Source: Sphaerisporangium fuscum (GTDB lineage Bacteria; Actinomycetota; Actinomycetes; Streptosporangiales; Streptosporangiaceae). From it: a DNA stretch of 64,000 nucleotides. Shown here in pieces: positions 27,824 to 35,386 of this stretch (its first letter is position 1; every line of letters starts with the position of its first letter). The DNA lies in the NCBI RefSeq assembly GCF_018531465.1, contig NZ_JAHDTF010000015.1, positions 124,001 to 188,000 of the forward strand, written 5' to 3'. Below the pieces are notes generated by a model. The model did not search any database. It was not told the DNA's origin and saw only the letters and a list, made by a program, of their open reading frames with translations. The translations under genes and the position numbers were made by a program.

Positions 27824-29321
27824 GAGCATCCTCCACCTCGGTGACCGCGAGCGCCATCACCGAGTCCTGTGTCGCTTCGGCCGCGTCGAGTTCGCCGACG
27901 AGCCGGCCTCTCGCCATAACGAGGACGCGGTCGCTCATGCCGAGGATCTCGGGGAGATCGCTGGAGATCATGAGCACCGCGTGCCCGGAGGCGGTGAGCG
28001 AGTTGATCAACTGGTAGATCTCGACCTTGGCGCCGACGTCGATGCCGCGCGTGGGCTCGTCGAGAATGAGCACTTTGGCGTCGGCCAGCAGCCACTTGCC
28101 GATCACGATCTTCTGCTGGTTGCCGCCGGACAGGGTGCGGACCTCCTGGCCGAGGCCGCTCATCCGCACCCCGAGTTGGCCGGCCACGCGGGCGGCGGCC
28201 GTGCGCTGCCCCTTGCGGTCGACGAAGCCGCCCCGGCTGGCGCGGCGCAGGGTGACCAGGCCGAGGTTCTCGGCGATGTCGGCGCCGAGCACCAGGCCCT
28301 GGCCCTTGCGGTCCTCGGGGACCAGGCCGAGCCCGGCCTCCATGGCGGCGTTGACGTCCCCGCCGGGCAGTGGGCGGCCGTCCATCAGCACCTCGCCCGA
28401 GTCGTACGGGTCGGCGCCGAACACCGCCCGGACCACCTCCGTACGTCCCGCGCCGACCAGCCCGGCCAGGCCGACGACCTCCCCGGCGCGTACCTCGAAG
28501 GAGACGCCCGCGAAGGCGCCCGCCCGGGTCAGGCCGGTGACCTTGAGCAGGGGCGCGCCCGGCGAGGACGTCTCGCGTGGGTACTGCTGGTCGATGGGGC
28601 GCCCGACCATCAGGCGGACGAGCTCCTCCTCCGGCGTGGTGGCCGGCACCTCCTGCACCGAGCGGCCGTCGCGCAGGACGGTCACCCGGTCGCCGATCTG
28701 GGCGATCTCCTCCAGGTGGTGGGTGATGAAGACGATGGCCACCCCCTGGTCGCGCAATTGCCGGACGATGGTGAACAGCCGCTGGACCTCGCTGGTGGTG
28801 AGCACGGCGGTCGGCTCGTCCATGATCAGCACGCGGGCGTCCAGGGCGAGCGCCTTGGCGATCTCGACCATCTGCATGCGCGCGATGCCCAGGTCGGCCA
28901 CCTTGGTGCGCGGATCGACGTCGATGCCGACCCGTCGCAGCAGCTCGCGGGCCTGCTCGTGCATCCGCTTGGTGTCCACCAGGCCGAACCGGCGCGGCGG
29001 GCGGCCGAGGGCGAGGTTCTCGCCGACGGTCAGCTGCGGGACGAGGTTGAACTCCTGGTAGATGGTCGCGATGCCCAGCCGCTGGGCGTCCCCGGCCGTA
29101 CGGATCTCGACGGGCTCGCCGTCGACGAGGATGCGGCCGGTGTCGGGGTGGTAGGCCCCGGAGAGCATCTTGATCAGCGTGCTCTTGCCCGCGCCGTTCT
29201 CGCCCAGAAGGACGTGCACCTCGCCGGCCCTGAGGCTGAAGTCGACCCCGTCCAGCGCCACGACGCCGGGGAACCGCTTGCCCAGCTTCTCGACCCGGAG
29301 GATCTCCCGCGTCTCGCTCAC
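27813..29321 (-). CDS. rbsA: Ribose ABC transporter ATP-binding protein (two NBDs)
   Basis: 502 residues with two fused nucleotide-binding domains. In the first are Walker A 'GENGAGKST', Q-loop 'IYQEFN' and Walker B 'VLIMDEPTAVL'. The second has a degenerate Walker A, 'GLVGAGRTE', as in all RbsA proteins, with signature 'LSGGNQQK' and Walker B 'VLILDEPTRGIDVG'. Start GTG 29321 shares GTGA with the rbsR stop and has AGGAAGG upstream. Energises ribose uptake. Second gene of the operon. Confidence 0.95.
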   Translation of the reverse strand: MSETREILRVEKLGKRFPGVVALDGVDFSLRAGEVHVLLGENGAGKSTLIKMLSGAYHPDTGRILVDGEPVEIRTAGDAQRLGIATIYQEFNLVPQLTVGENLALGRPPRRFGLVDTKRMHEQARELLRRVGIDVDPRTKVADLGIARMQMVEIAKALALDARVLIMDEPTAVLTTSEVQRLFTIVRQLRDQGVAIVFITHHLEEIAQIGDRVTVLRDGRSVQEVPATTPEEELVRLMVGRPIDQQYPRETSSPGAPLLKVTGLTRAGAFAGVSFEVRAGEVVGLAGLVGAGRTEVVRAVFGADPYDSGEVLMDGRPLPGGDVNAAMEAGLGLVPEDRKGQGLVLGADIAENLGLVTLRRASRGGFVDRKGQRTAAARVAGQLGVRMSGLGQEVRTLSGGNQQKIVIGKWLLADAKVLILDEPTRGIDVGAKVEIYQLINSLTASGHAVLMISSDLPEILGMSDRVLVMARGRLVGELDAAEATQDSVMALAVTEVEDARVH

Positions 29322-30346
29322 GACGTGGACCTTCCTGTTTCTCCTGCTTGTGTTCCGGCTTCTCCGCACGATCCACGGACCACCAGCGCGGCCGGCAGCA
29401 CGACCGACTCCGCGCTCCCGCCGCGCAGCATGCCGAGGATCACCCGTACGGCCCGTCTGCCCAGCTCCGCGGTCGGCTGGCTGATCGCGGTGATCGGCGG
29501 GTCGATGTGGGTGAACCACGGCACGTCGTCGAAGGAGACGACGGCGACGTCGCCGGGGATCCGGAGCCCCCGCTTCCGGATCTCGTCCAGCGCGCCGAGG
29601 GCCATGAGGTTGTCGCCCAGGAAGATGACCTGCGGCGGGCGGGGGAGGTCCAGGAGCCTGGCGGTGAGCGCCTGGCCGCTGCCCGCCCGGAAGTCGCCCA
29701 GCTGGACGTACTCCTCCGGGACCGCGAGGCCGTTCTCCGCCGCCGCCGACAGGAAGGCTTCGGTGCGTTCCCTGCCGGTGGACAGCGTTCCGGGGCCGGA
29801 GACGAAGGCTATCCGCTCGTGGCCGAGAATCCGCAGGTGGCGGACCAGTTCCCTGATCGCCTCGGCGCCGTCCGCGCGGACCGACGGTACCTCCAGCCCG
29901 GGGAGCGTCCGGTCGAGGAACACCAGCGGGCGGCTGCCCCGGGCCACCTCCTCGATCAGCGGAGTGATCTCGGCGGTCGGGCAGATCAGCAGGCCGTCGA
30001 CGCGCTGTTCGAGCAGGGTCCGCACGTAGTGGTCCTGTTGGTCGGCGCGCTCGTCGGCGTTGCCGATGATGACGGTGTATCCCGCTTCGCGTGCCTCGTC
30101 CTCCACGGCCCGGGCGAGCTCGGTGAAGAACGGGTTGAGGATGTCGCCGATGATCAGGCCCAGGGTCCTGGTCGCCTCGGTGCGCAGCGAGCGTGCGACG
30201 GCGTTCGGCACGTAGTTCAGCGCGGCCATCGCCTCGTACACACGGTTCCGCGTCTCCTCGGTCACCGAGGGGTTGTCGTTGAGCACGCGGGAGACCGTGG
30301 CGACGGACACACCCGCGTGCGCGGCGACGTCCTTGATACGAGCCAC
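29318..30346 (-). CDS. rbsR: LacI family repressor of the ribose operon
   Basis: 342 residues. The N-terminal HTH reads 'IKDVAAHAGVSVATVSRVLN' followed by the hinge helix 'NAVARSLRTEATRTLGLII'. The ligand domain has 'VIFLGDNLMALGALDEIRKR' and 'DVAVVSFDDVPWFTHIDPPI'. First gene of the operon, overlapping rbsA by 4 bp, so it should be autoregulated. Two LacI-type operators lie 12-49 bp upstream of the start. Ribose or ribose-5-phosphate is the likely inducer by analogy to other RbsR proteins. Confidence 0.9.
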   Translation of the reverse strand: MARIKDVAAHAGVSVATVSRVLNDNPSVTEETRNRVYEAMAALNYVPNAVARSLRTEATRTLGLIIGDILNPFFTELARAVEDEAREAGYTVIIGNADERADQQDHYVRTLLEQRVDGLLICPTAEITPLIEEVARGSRPLVFLDRTLPGLEVPSVRADGAEAIRELVRHLRILGHERIAFVSGPGTLSTGRERTEAFLSAAAENGLAVPEEYVQLGDFRAGSGQALTARLLDLPRPPQVIFLGDNLMALGALDEIRKRGLRIPGDVAVVSFDDVPWFTHIDPPITAISQPTAELGRRAVRVILGMLRGGSAESVVLPAALVVRGSCGEAGTQAGETGRSTS

Positions 30347-30357
30347 CCGTTCCTCCC

Positions 30358-30395
30358 ATGTAATCGGTTACATGAGAGTAGGTAATCGATTACAT
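30358..30395. promoter_or_regulatory. Two LacI-type operators upstream of rbsR
   Basis: ATGTAATCGGTTACAT (30358-30373) is a 16-bp near-perfect palindrome and AGGTAATCGATTACAT (30380-30395) contains the perfect GTAATCGATTAC. Both have the central CG typical of LacI family sites, and are 22 bp apart, i.e. on the same face of the helix. They also lie in front of the divergent M20 peptidase gene, so RbsR may affect it too. Confidence 0.8.
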
Positions 30396-30446
30396 CGGTG
30401 TAAACCGGCCATCGTGTGACTTGCATCACAGTTTTCGGACGCTGTC

Positions 30447-31625
30447 GTGATCCGGACGGACGATGGGGCCATGGAGCCCGACGACTTCGCCGCCGGGGTA
30501 CGGCCGTCCGCCGAGCGGGAGCCGATACCCGAGGACCTCCTCGCCGCCGTCGAGGAGCTGCTCGCCGTGCCCTCCACGGCGGACCGCCCGCGCGAGCTGC
30601 GCCGGGCGCTCGACCTCGTCGTGGACGTCGCCGGCCGGGGAGCCACCGTCGAGCGGTTCGAGTCGAACGGCAAGCCGAGCGCGCTGCTCTACCACGGGGC
30701 GGCGCGGCCCCGGTTCCCCGTGATCCTCAACGCCCACCTCGACGTCGTGCCGGCCCCGCCCCACCAGTTCCGCCCGCGTCGCGAGGGCGACCGGCTGTAC
30801 GCCCGGGGCGCGCAGGACATGAAGATCTCCGCCATGGTGCTGGCGCGGGTCTTCGCGGAACTGGCCGCCGGCCTGCCCTACCCCGTCGCGCTGCAACTGG
30901 TCACCGACGAGGAGACCGGCGGGCGCGACGGCACCCTGCACCAGCTGGAGCAGGGGGTCACCGGTGATTTCGTCGTCATCGGCGAGCACAGCGGGCTGCG
31001 CATCGTCACCGACTCCAAGGGCATGGTCACCGTCACCCTCAAGGCCACCGGCCACGCCGCCCACAGCGCCTACCAGTGGCTCGGGGACAACGCCCTGATC
31101 AAGCTGCAGCGCAGCCTCGACAAGCTGCTGGCCCGCTACCCCGTGCCCGACGAGGAGGTCTGGGCCACCACCGTCAACCTCGCGCGGATCGAGACCTCCA
31201 ACACGGCCCGCAACCTCGTCCCCGCCGACGCCGAGGCCTGGCTGGACATGCGCTTCGTCCCCGGAGACCCCGACCTCGACGGCAGGAGCGCCCAGGAGAT
31301 CGCGTCATACCTGGCGACCTTCTGCGAACCCGGCGTCACGCCGTACGTCGGGCACGCCGACCCGCCCCACCACGCCGACCGGGACCGCCCGGAGGTGCGG
31401 GCGCTGCGGCGGGCCGCCCGCGGGCAGGGGTACCGCGCCGAGTTCCTGCGCAAGCACGGCGCCGCCGACAGCCGGTTCTACCACCAGCGAGGCATCGACG
31501 CCGTGATCTTCGGCATCGGCGGGGACGGCCAGCACGGGCCCGACGAGTACGCCGACCTGACCACGGTCATGCCGTACTACCGGGCGTTGCGGGAGTTCCT
31601 GAGCACCCCCGCCGCCGATCAGTAG
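30447..31625 (+). CDS. M20 family metallopeptidase (ArgE/DapE/ACY1 type)
   Basis: 392 residues. It hydrolyses an amide bond with a two-metal site. 'VILNAHLDVVPAP' (metal His and Asp), 'YARGAQDMKISAMVLA' (bridging Asp), 'LVTDEETGGRDGT' (catalytic and metal Glu), 'VVIGEHSGL' (metal Glu) and the C-terminal 'DGQHGPDEYADL' (metal His) are all intact. The lid/dimerisation domain is around residues 190-300 ('GMVTVTLKATGHAAHSAY'). Substrate unknown. GTG 30447 or ATG 30471 could start it; neither has a strong ribosome site. Divergent from rbsR across the ribose operators. Its end overlaps the 61-residue minus-strand gene by 7 bp. Confidence 0.87.
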   Translation: MIRTDDGAMEPDDFAAGVRPSAEREPIPEDLLAAVEELLAVPSTADRPRELRRALDLVVDVAGRGATVERFESNGKPSALLYHGAARPRFPVILNAHLDVVPAPPHQFRPRREGDRLYARGAQDMKISAMVLARVFAELAAGLPYPVALQLVTDEETGGRDGTLHQLEQGVTGDFVVIGEHSGLRIVTDSKGMVTVTLKATGHAAHSAYQWLGDNALIKLQRSLDKLLARYPVPDEEVWATTVNLARIETSNTARNLVPADAEAWLDMRFVPGDPDLDGRSAQEIASYLATFCEPGVTPYVGHADPPHHADRDRPEVRALRRAARGQGYRAEFLRKHGAADSRFYHQRGIDAVIFGIGGDGQHGPDEYADLTTVMPYYRALREFLSTPAADQ

Positions 31626-31804
31626 GCCTGGCCGACGTAGACGCCCCAGCGGAAGGGCGGGTCGGGGACGATCTCGTGCTGCGGGCCGTCGCTCTTGACC
31701 TCCTCGACCATTTCGCTGGGGAGGACGCGAGGCGGCAGCTGGCCGAACCTCGCGAAACGGAGGAAGGCGTACTCCTCGTCGGTGAACCGCTCCGTCTCAG
31801 GCAT
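31619..31804 (-). CDS. 61-residue hypothetical protein ending the nucleotide-enzyme cluster
   Basis: Below usual ORF cut-offs but well supported: ATG 31804 has a perfect AGGAGG 6 nt upstream. The sequence starts MPETERFTDEEYAFLRFARF and is acidic at the N-terminus, with 'GQLPPRVLPSEMVEEV' and the aromatic end 'FRWGVYVGQAY'. No family recognised, no TM or signal. It is the last of five same-strand genes, 40 bp after the PRTase-like gene. It could be a small partner, adaptor or inhibitor of the enzymes before it. Confidence 0.65.
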   Translation of the reverse strand: MPETERFTDEEYAFLRFARFGQLPPRVLPSEMVEEVKSDGPQHEIVPDPPFRWGVYVGQAY

Positions 31805-31844
31805 GGCCGACCTCCTTGTTCCGAATCTGATTCTCCTTGGCGGA

Positions 31845-32750
31845 TCAGCGTCTCGCAACGCCCTCAACGGGCGGAGGGAGAAGGTGGTTCCACCGCGGCC
31901 CGAGGGCGTGGACGTACGCGGCGCGTTCGTGGGCCAGCTCGTCCCAGCTCTCGGGCTTCTCCGCCACCGCAAGGCACTCGCTGTCGTGCAGGCCCCACAC
32001 CTCGGCCTCCACCCAGCAGAGCCGGCGGTACTTCCTCGGCGCGACTACCTGGGAACCGAAGTCCCAGCCCACCGCCGAGACCGGCTTCCCCGAGAACTGC
32101 CTGGCCGCCCTTTCCACGTATTCGCGCCTGGTCACCGTCTCGGGGTGCAGGAAGGAGAGGTCGAATCCGTTCGCGCCGAGCCCGAAGGCCGCCAGGCCGT
32201 ACAGGAACGTCGCCTCGATCCCCCTGGCCCGGCAGAAGGCGGCGATCCGCCGCGCCCCGCCGAGCGTGCCGGCGAACGACAGGACGTACAGCCGCCGCAG
32301 GGTGTGGTCCTCCAGGTAGCGGCCGAGGGCCGCGACGATCGTCGCCCCCGACGCCACGGTGTCCCCCACCAGCAACGTCCGCGCCGGCGCCTCCAGTTGC
32401 GCGTACGAGACGGCGACCCGCGCCGACTCCGCGGCCACCGCCACCCGGGAGGTCGCGACGAGGTTCACCGGCAGGTTGCCGCCGCCGCCGCGCAGGACGG
32501 CCTCGCCGAGCTGGTACACCAGCCCCTTGCTCAGAATGGTCAGCTCGGCGCTCTCGCCCGGGGCGTACTCGTCGGCCAGATGGGCGACGAAACGGCGGCT
32601 CGACTCCAGGCAGGCGCGGCGGAAATCCGCTCCGATGAGGTTACGGTCGAAAAGCAGGCGTTCGAGGACGGGATTGCGCACCAGGTACAAGCGGGAGGTT
32701 CCGGTCCGCGCCATCAGTTCCGCGGTGCTGTCTTCCGCATCGAGGATCAC
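31845..32750 (-). CDS. Phosphoribosyltransferase-like protein
   Basis: 301 residues. The PRPP-loop is visible as 'ARTLLVGDTVASGATIVAAL' at about residues 122-141, a type I PRTase signature in which one of the two usual Asp residues is replaced (G-D-T instead of D-D-x). Upstream 'LPVNLVATSRVAVAAESARV' is a typical preceding core strand. Beyond the core, 'LYVLSFAGTLGGARRIAAFC' and 'ETVTRREYVERAARQFSGKP' form a C-terminal part not seen in purine or pyrimidine salvage enzymes. No matching salvage genes are around. It may transfer or remove ribose-phosphate on an unusual nucleotide. It lies 39 bp after the deoxyribosyltransferase-like gene in the same transcriptional direction. Confidence 0.65.
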   Translation of the reverse strand: MILDAEDSTAELMARTGTSRLYLVRNPVLERLLFDRNLIGADFRRACLESSRRFVAHLADEYAPGESAELTILSKGLVYQLGEAVLRGGGGNLPVNLVATSRVAVAAESARVAVSYAQLEAPARTLLVGDTVASGATIVAALGRYLEDHTLRRLYVLSFAGTLGGARRIAAFCRARGIEATFLYGLAAFGLGANGFDLSFLHPETVTRREYVERAARQFSGKPVSAVGWDFGSQVVAPRKYRRLCWVEAEVWGLHDSECLAVAEKPESWDELAHERAAYVHALGPRWNHLLPPPVEGVARR

Positions 32751-32789
32751 CTGGTCCTCCTAATCTGTGCCGTCAGACGGGCAGGGGCA

Positions 32790-33377
32790 TCACCCGGGTA
32801 TCCGATCGAGCCGGCGCAGCGCCTCCAGCATCGGGACGTCTCCCGCGAGCACGTTGTCGCGGTATTCGCCGATCGCCCTTTCGAGCCACCCGGGCACATC
32901 GGTCTTCTCCGGCAGGGTCCCGGCCGTCACGAGCTCCGCGAGTGCCTCGCCCGCGGCCAGGAAGTCGTCGACGATGGCCGCCGACAGCGCCGCGACGTGC
33001 GGATGGACGTAGTCGTGCACGGTGACCCCGCGATATTCGAGCAGGTCGGCCCGGTACTTGGAGTTCGGCGGCGCCACCACGATGACCGGCGTGCCGAACG
33101 TCCCCGCGGCCGCCATCTCGACCCCGATGCCGAGGCCTCGCTTCTCGCGCGCGTCCACGACGACGGCCGTGGCCACCATCACCTGGTACATGTCGCGCCC
33201 GAACTGGCCGAGCGTGTTCCGCGGGTCGGTGATGGGGTCGTCGGGATTCAGGAATACGACGTCATGCGGCTCGGCTCCCTTCGCGACCTCCATCCGCTCC
33301 GTGTCCGACCAGGTGAGCTTCCTGACGTCGGAAACGCCCTTGGCGATCGAACCAGAGCAGTACACCGAGACCTTCAT
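32790..33377 (-). CDS. Nucleoside 2-deoxyribosyltransferase-like protein
   Basis: 195 residues. The N-terminal strand 'MKVSVYCSGSIAKG' is followed by 'DVVFLNPDDPITDPRNT', 'FGRDMYQVMVATAVVVDARE' and 'GLGIGVEMAAAGTFGTPVIV'. That order (small-residue first strand; D-x-R; G-x-E with alternate small residues; G-x-PVI) is the pattern of nucleoside 2-deoxyribosyltransferases and related nucleotide-cleaving proteins, with Glu in 'GVEMAAA' as the likely nucleophile. The C-terminal 80 residues are helical. Function may be base exchange or hydrolysis of a nucleotide. It lies 63 bp after the 377-residue unknown gene. Family assignment is by pattern. Confidence 0.6.
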   Translation of the reverse strand: MKVSVYCSGSIAKGVSDVRKLTWSDTERMEVAKGAEPHDVVFLNPDDPITDPRNTLGQFGRDMYQVMVATAVVVDAREKRGLGIGVEMAAAGTFGTPVIVVAPPNSKYRADLLEYRGVTVHDYVHPHVAALSAAIVDDFLAAGEALAELVTAGTLPEKTDVPGWLERAIGEYRDNVLAGDVPMLEALRRLDRIPG

Positions 33378-33440
33378 TGGTGTTCCCTCGCCACGTCCGT
33401 TCCGCCCGCGAGGAATCCCCGCGCGGGATGACGGGAACGG

Positions 33441-34574
33441 TCAGCCGAGCATCGGCGTCAGGTGGTCCGCCACGACCGCCAGGTTGGACAACGCATCCCC
33501 ACAGGTGACGGCCGTGTCGAAGTGCCGCGACCTACTGGCGCCGATGATCGCGAGCCGGAAGGCGTCCGCCGAGCCGTTCCCGAACAGCATCGACGTAATC
33601 ATGCCGAACTCAGGGCTGGATCTCAGAAGAATGAGCTCCTTCCAACTGGCCCCACAACGGACGAAATGGTCGATCCGCAGCCATCTCAGCGCGAGATCGA
33701 GGCGGCGGGAGGACAGGACCCGCCCTTTCATGTCCTCCGCCGAGCCGTCCAGAGTGCAGGAGAGCGGCCCGATCGGAAGGTCGGTGAGAATCGTGGTGTC
33801 CAGCTCGCGCACGTAGCAGCGCAGGTAGGCGGCCGACAGGAACAGCCCGAGGAGACTGCCCGCGTCGCCCGGCAGCGGCCCGGGCAGCGTCCGCTCCACG
33901 AACCTCTTGACGAACGCCTGCCCCTCCAGCCGTTCCGGCGACTTCGCCAGCACGCCCTCCACCCGCCGGTACGGCCGCCGCGTCGCCCGCACGACCGCGT
34001 GCACCACCCCCGACAGCCCGCCGTCCGGGACGAGCGCCTCGCGCCACAGCTCGGCGATGCCGGCGGCGGTCGGCCTGCCGGAACGGGGATGCCAGGCGAG
34101 GTCGGGCAGCACCTGCCGAGGTGAGGGCGCAGAGTAGGGGTTCCGCTCGTCCCTGCGGTACTCCGAGGCCTTGATGTCGCGGTAGGCGGTCAGCTCCGGC
34201 GTGGGCGAGGTGTGGCGCACCAGGCCCTCGTGGACCAGCGGCTCGATGCGGCCGAGGAACACGTCGAACCACGGCAGCTCGAAGATGTACGACGACGGGA
34301 AGATCAGATAGGCGTCGGTCACCAGAACGGCCAGGCGGGTCGCCTGGAGCGCCTGCTCCAGTATCCGCCCGGCGTCGTCCCTGGTGACGTCCTTGCCGTA
34401 GCACGCCAGGATCTCCGGGTTGATGTACTGGAGGAACACCGACCGCTCGCGCCGGTAGGCCTGGCCGTCGTCCGGGCGGGCCGGCCAGGTGACGTTGACG
34501 TGCAGGTCGCGCCCGGCCACGTACGCGTCCCGGCGGGCCGCCACGTGCTGCACCCAGGGCTGGTCAGGGTCCAT
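33441..34574 (-). CDS. Conserved protein of unknown function with N-terminal 'AGRD' motif
   Basis: 377 residues from ATG 34574, which overlaps the end of the upstream gene by 11 bp. The N-terminus has 'RRDAYVAGRDLHVNV', the same kind of motif as at the C-terminal part of the upstream protein ('GRDAYAAGRDQHVF'). The rest is mixed helix/strand without recognisable catalytic motif: 'SVFLQYINPEILACYGKDVT', 'LAVLVTDAYLIFPSSYIFEL', 'AYLRCYVRELDTTILTDLPI', 'AFRLAIIGASRSRHFDTAVT'. Soluble. AGRD-type motifs are common in actinobacterial STAND/effector-associated proteins (general knowledge). Function unknown; context suggests an effector or sensor working with the two nucleotide enzymes downstream. 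Confidence 0.7.
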   Translation of the reverse strand: MDPDQPWVQHVAARRDAYVAGRDLHVNVTWPARPDDGQAYRRERSVFLQYINPEILACYGKDVTRDDAGRILEQALQATRLAVLVTDAYLIFPSSYIFELPWFDVFLGRIEPLVHEGLVRHTSPTPELTAYRDIKASEYRRDERNPYSAPSPRQVLPDLAWHPRSGRPTAAGIAELWREALVPDGGLSGVVHAVVRATRRPYRRVEGVLAKSPERLEGQAFVKRFVERTLPGPLPGDAGSLLGLFLSAAYLRCYVRELDTTILTDLPIGPLSCTLDGSAEDMKGRVLSSRRLDLALRWLRIDHFVRCGASWKELILLRSSPEFGMITSMLFGNGSADAFRLAIIGASRSRHFDTAVTCGDALSNLAVVADHLTPMLG

Positions 34575-35148
34575 CGTCGTCCGTGCCGCGTGGCTCGATG
34601 CGTGGTGATTCGTGCACGTCCACGCCGGGAGATTCAGCGGGGGATTCGTACACGCGCGGCGGCATGCCTTCGTACACGTGCCGGCGCGGCAGGTCGTCCA
34701 CCCGCCACGTCTCCTCGTCGTCGCCGGAGAACCCGCACCGGTCCACGTTCTGAAACACGTGCTGGTCCCGCCCGGCGGCGTACGCGTCCCGTCCGGCGGT
34801 GATCTCCTGGACGACGCTGAAGGAGTCGCGGGCGGCGAGCTGCCGCACCTCGCGGACGAATTCCCGCAGCTCCGGGGCGGCTTCGCGGTGCTCGGCCAGG
34901 AAATCGGCCAGCAGGCCCGCCCAGCGCCGCAGCTCGTCCGCCGGCACGTTTCCGGAGGGCTCCTCGGGCGACCGTAGCCGTTCGTCGGCGGCGTCGAGCT
35001 CCTCGATGAGCAGGCTCTCGTCGTCGCGGCGATGCCGGTTGAAGATGGCGGAGAGTTTCGCCTTGGCCGTCTCCCAGCTGTCTCTCGCCATGGCCTGCAC
35101 GAGCGCGGTGCCGGCTGCGGCGGCGAGGCCGGCCAGGGCGGGGTCCAT
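34564..35148 (-). CDS. Helical 'AGRD'-motif adaptor-like protein, first gene of the cluster
   Basis: 194 residues from ATG 35148, with 'GAAGGAGCAGCG' upstream. The first 60 residues ('LAGLAAAAGTALVQAMARDS', 'WETAKAKLSAIFNRH') are the type of N-terminal helical module seen on many uncharacterised actinobacterial regulatory and effector proteins. A middle helical region is followed by 'VVQEITAGRDAYAAGRDQHV' and then an acidic, disordered tail with repeats of 'VYE/VHESP'. No enzymatic motif. Its 3' end overlaps the next gene, whose N-terminus carries a matching AGRD motif. Likely a scaffold or recruitment subunit. Confidence 0.65.
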   Translation of the reverse strand: MDPALAGLAAAAGTALVQAMARDSWETAKAKLSAIFNRHRRDDESLLIEELDAADERLRSPEEPSGNVPADELRRWAGLLADFLAEHREAAPELREFVREVRQLAARDSFSVVQEITAGRDAYAAGRDQHVFQNVDRCGFSGDDEETWRVDDLPRRHVYEGMPPRVYESPAESPGVDVHESPRIEPRGTDDDGP

Positions 35149-35386
35149 CGCTGCTCCTTCGTCTGCGATGCGTTCCCCACTTGACGGCTTACAGTCAGGC
35201 CAGTATGCCGCGCCCGATGGCGGTTTTCCAGGCCTTTCGAACACGTATCTCGCCAATTTGTGCGGGTGGCGATAGGTTCGGCTTTCTGCCGGATAGATCC
35301 GTTCTGGGTAGTTTCTTCCGCACGGCAAGGTCGACTTCCCGTAAACTCCCACCCCTGTCATGGCTCCTGCATGATCGGGGATAGAG

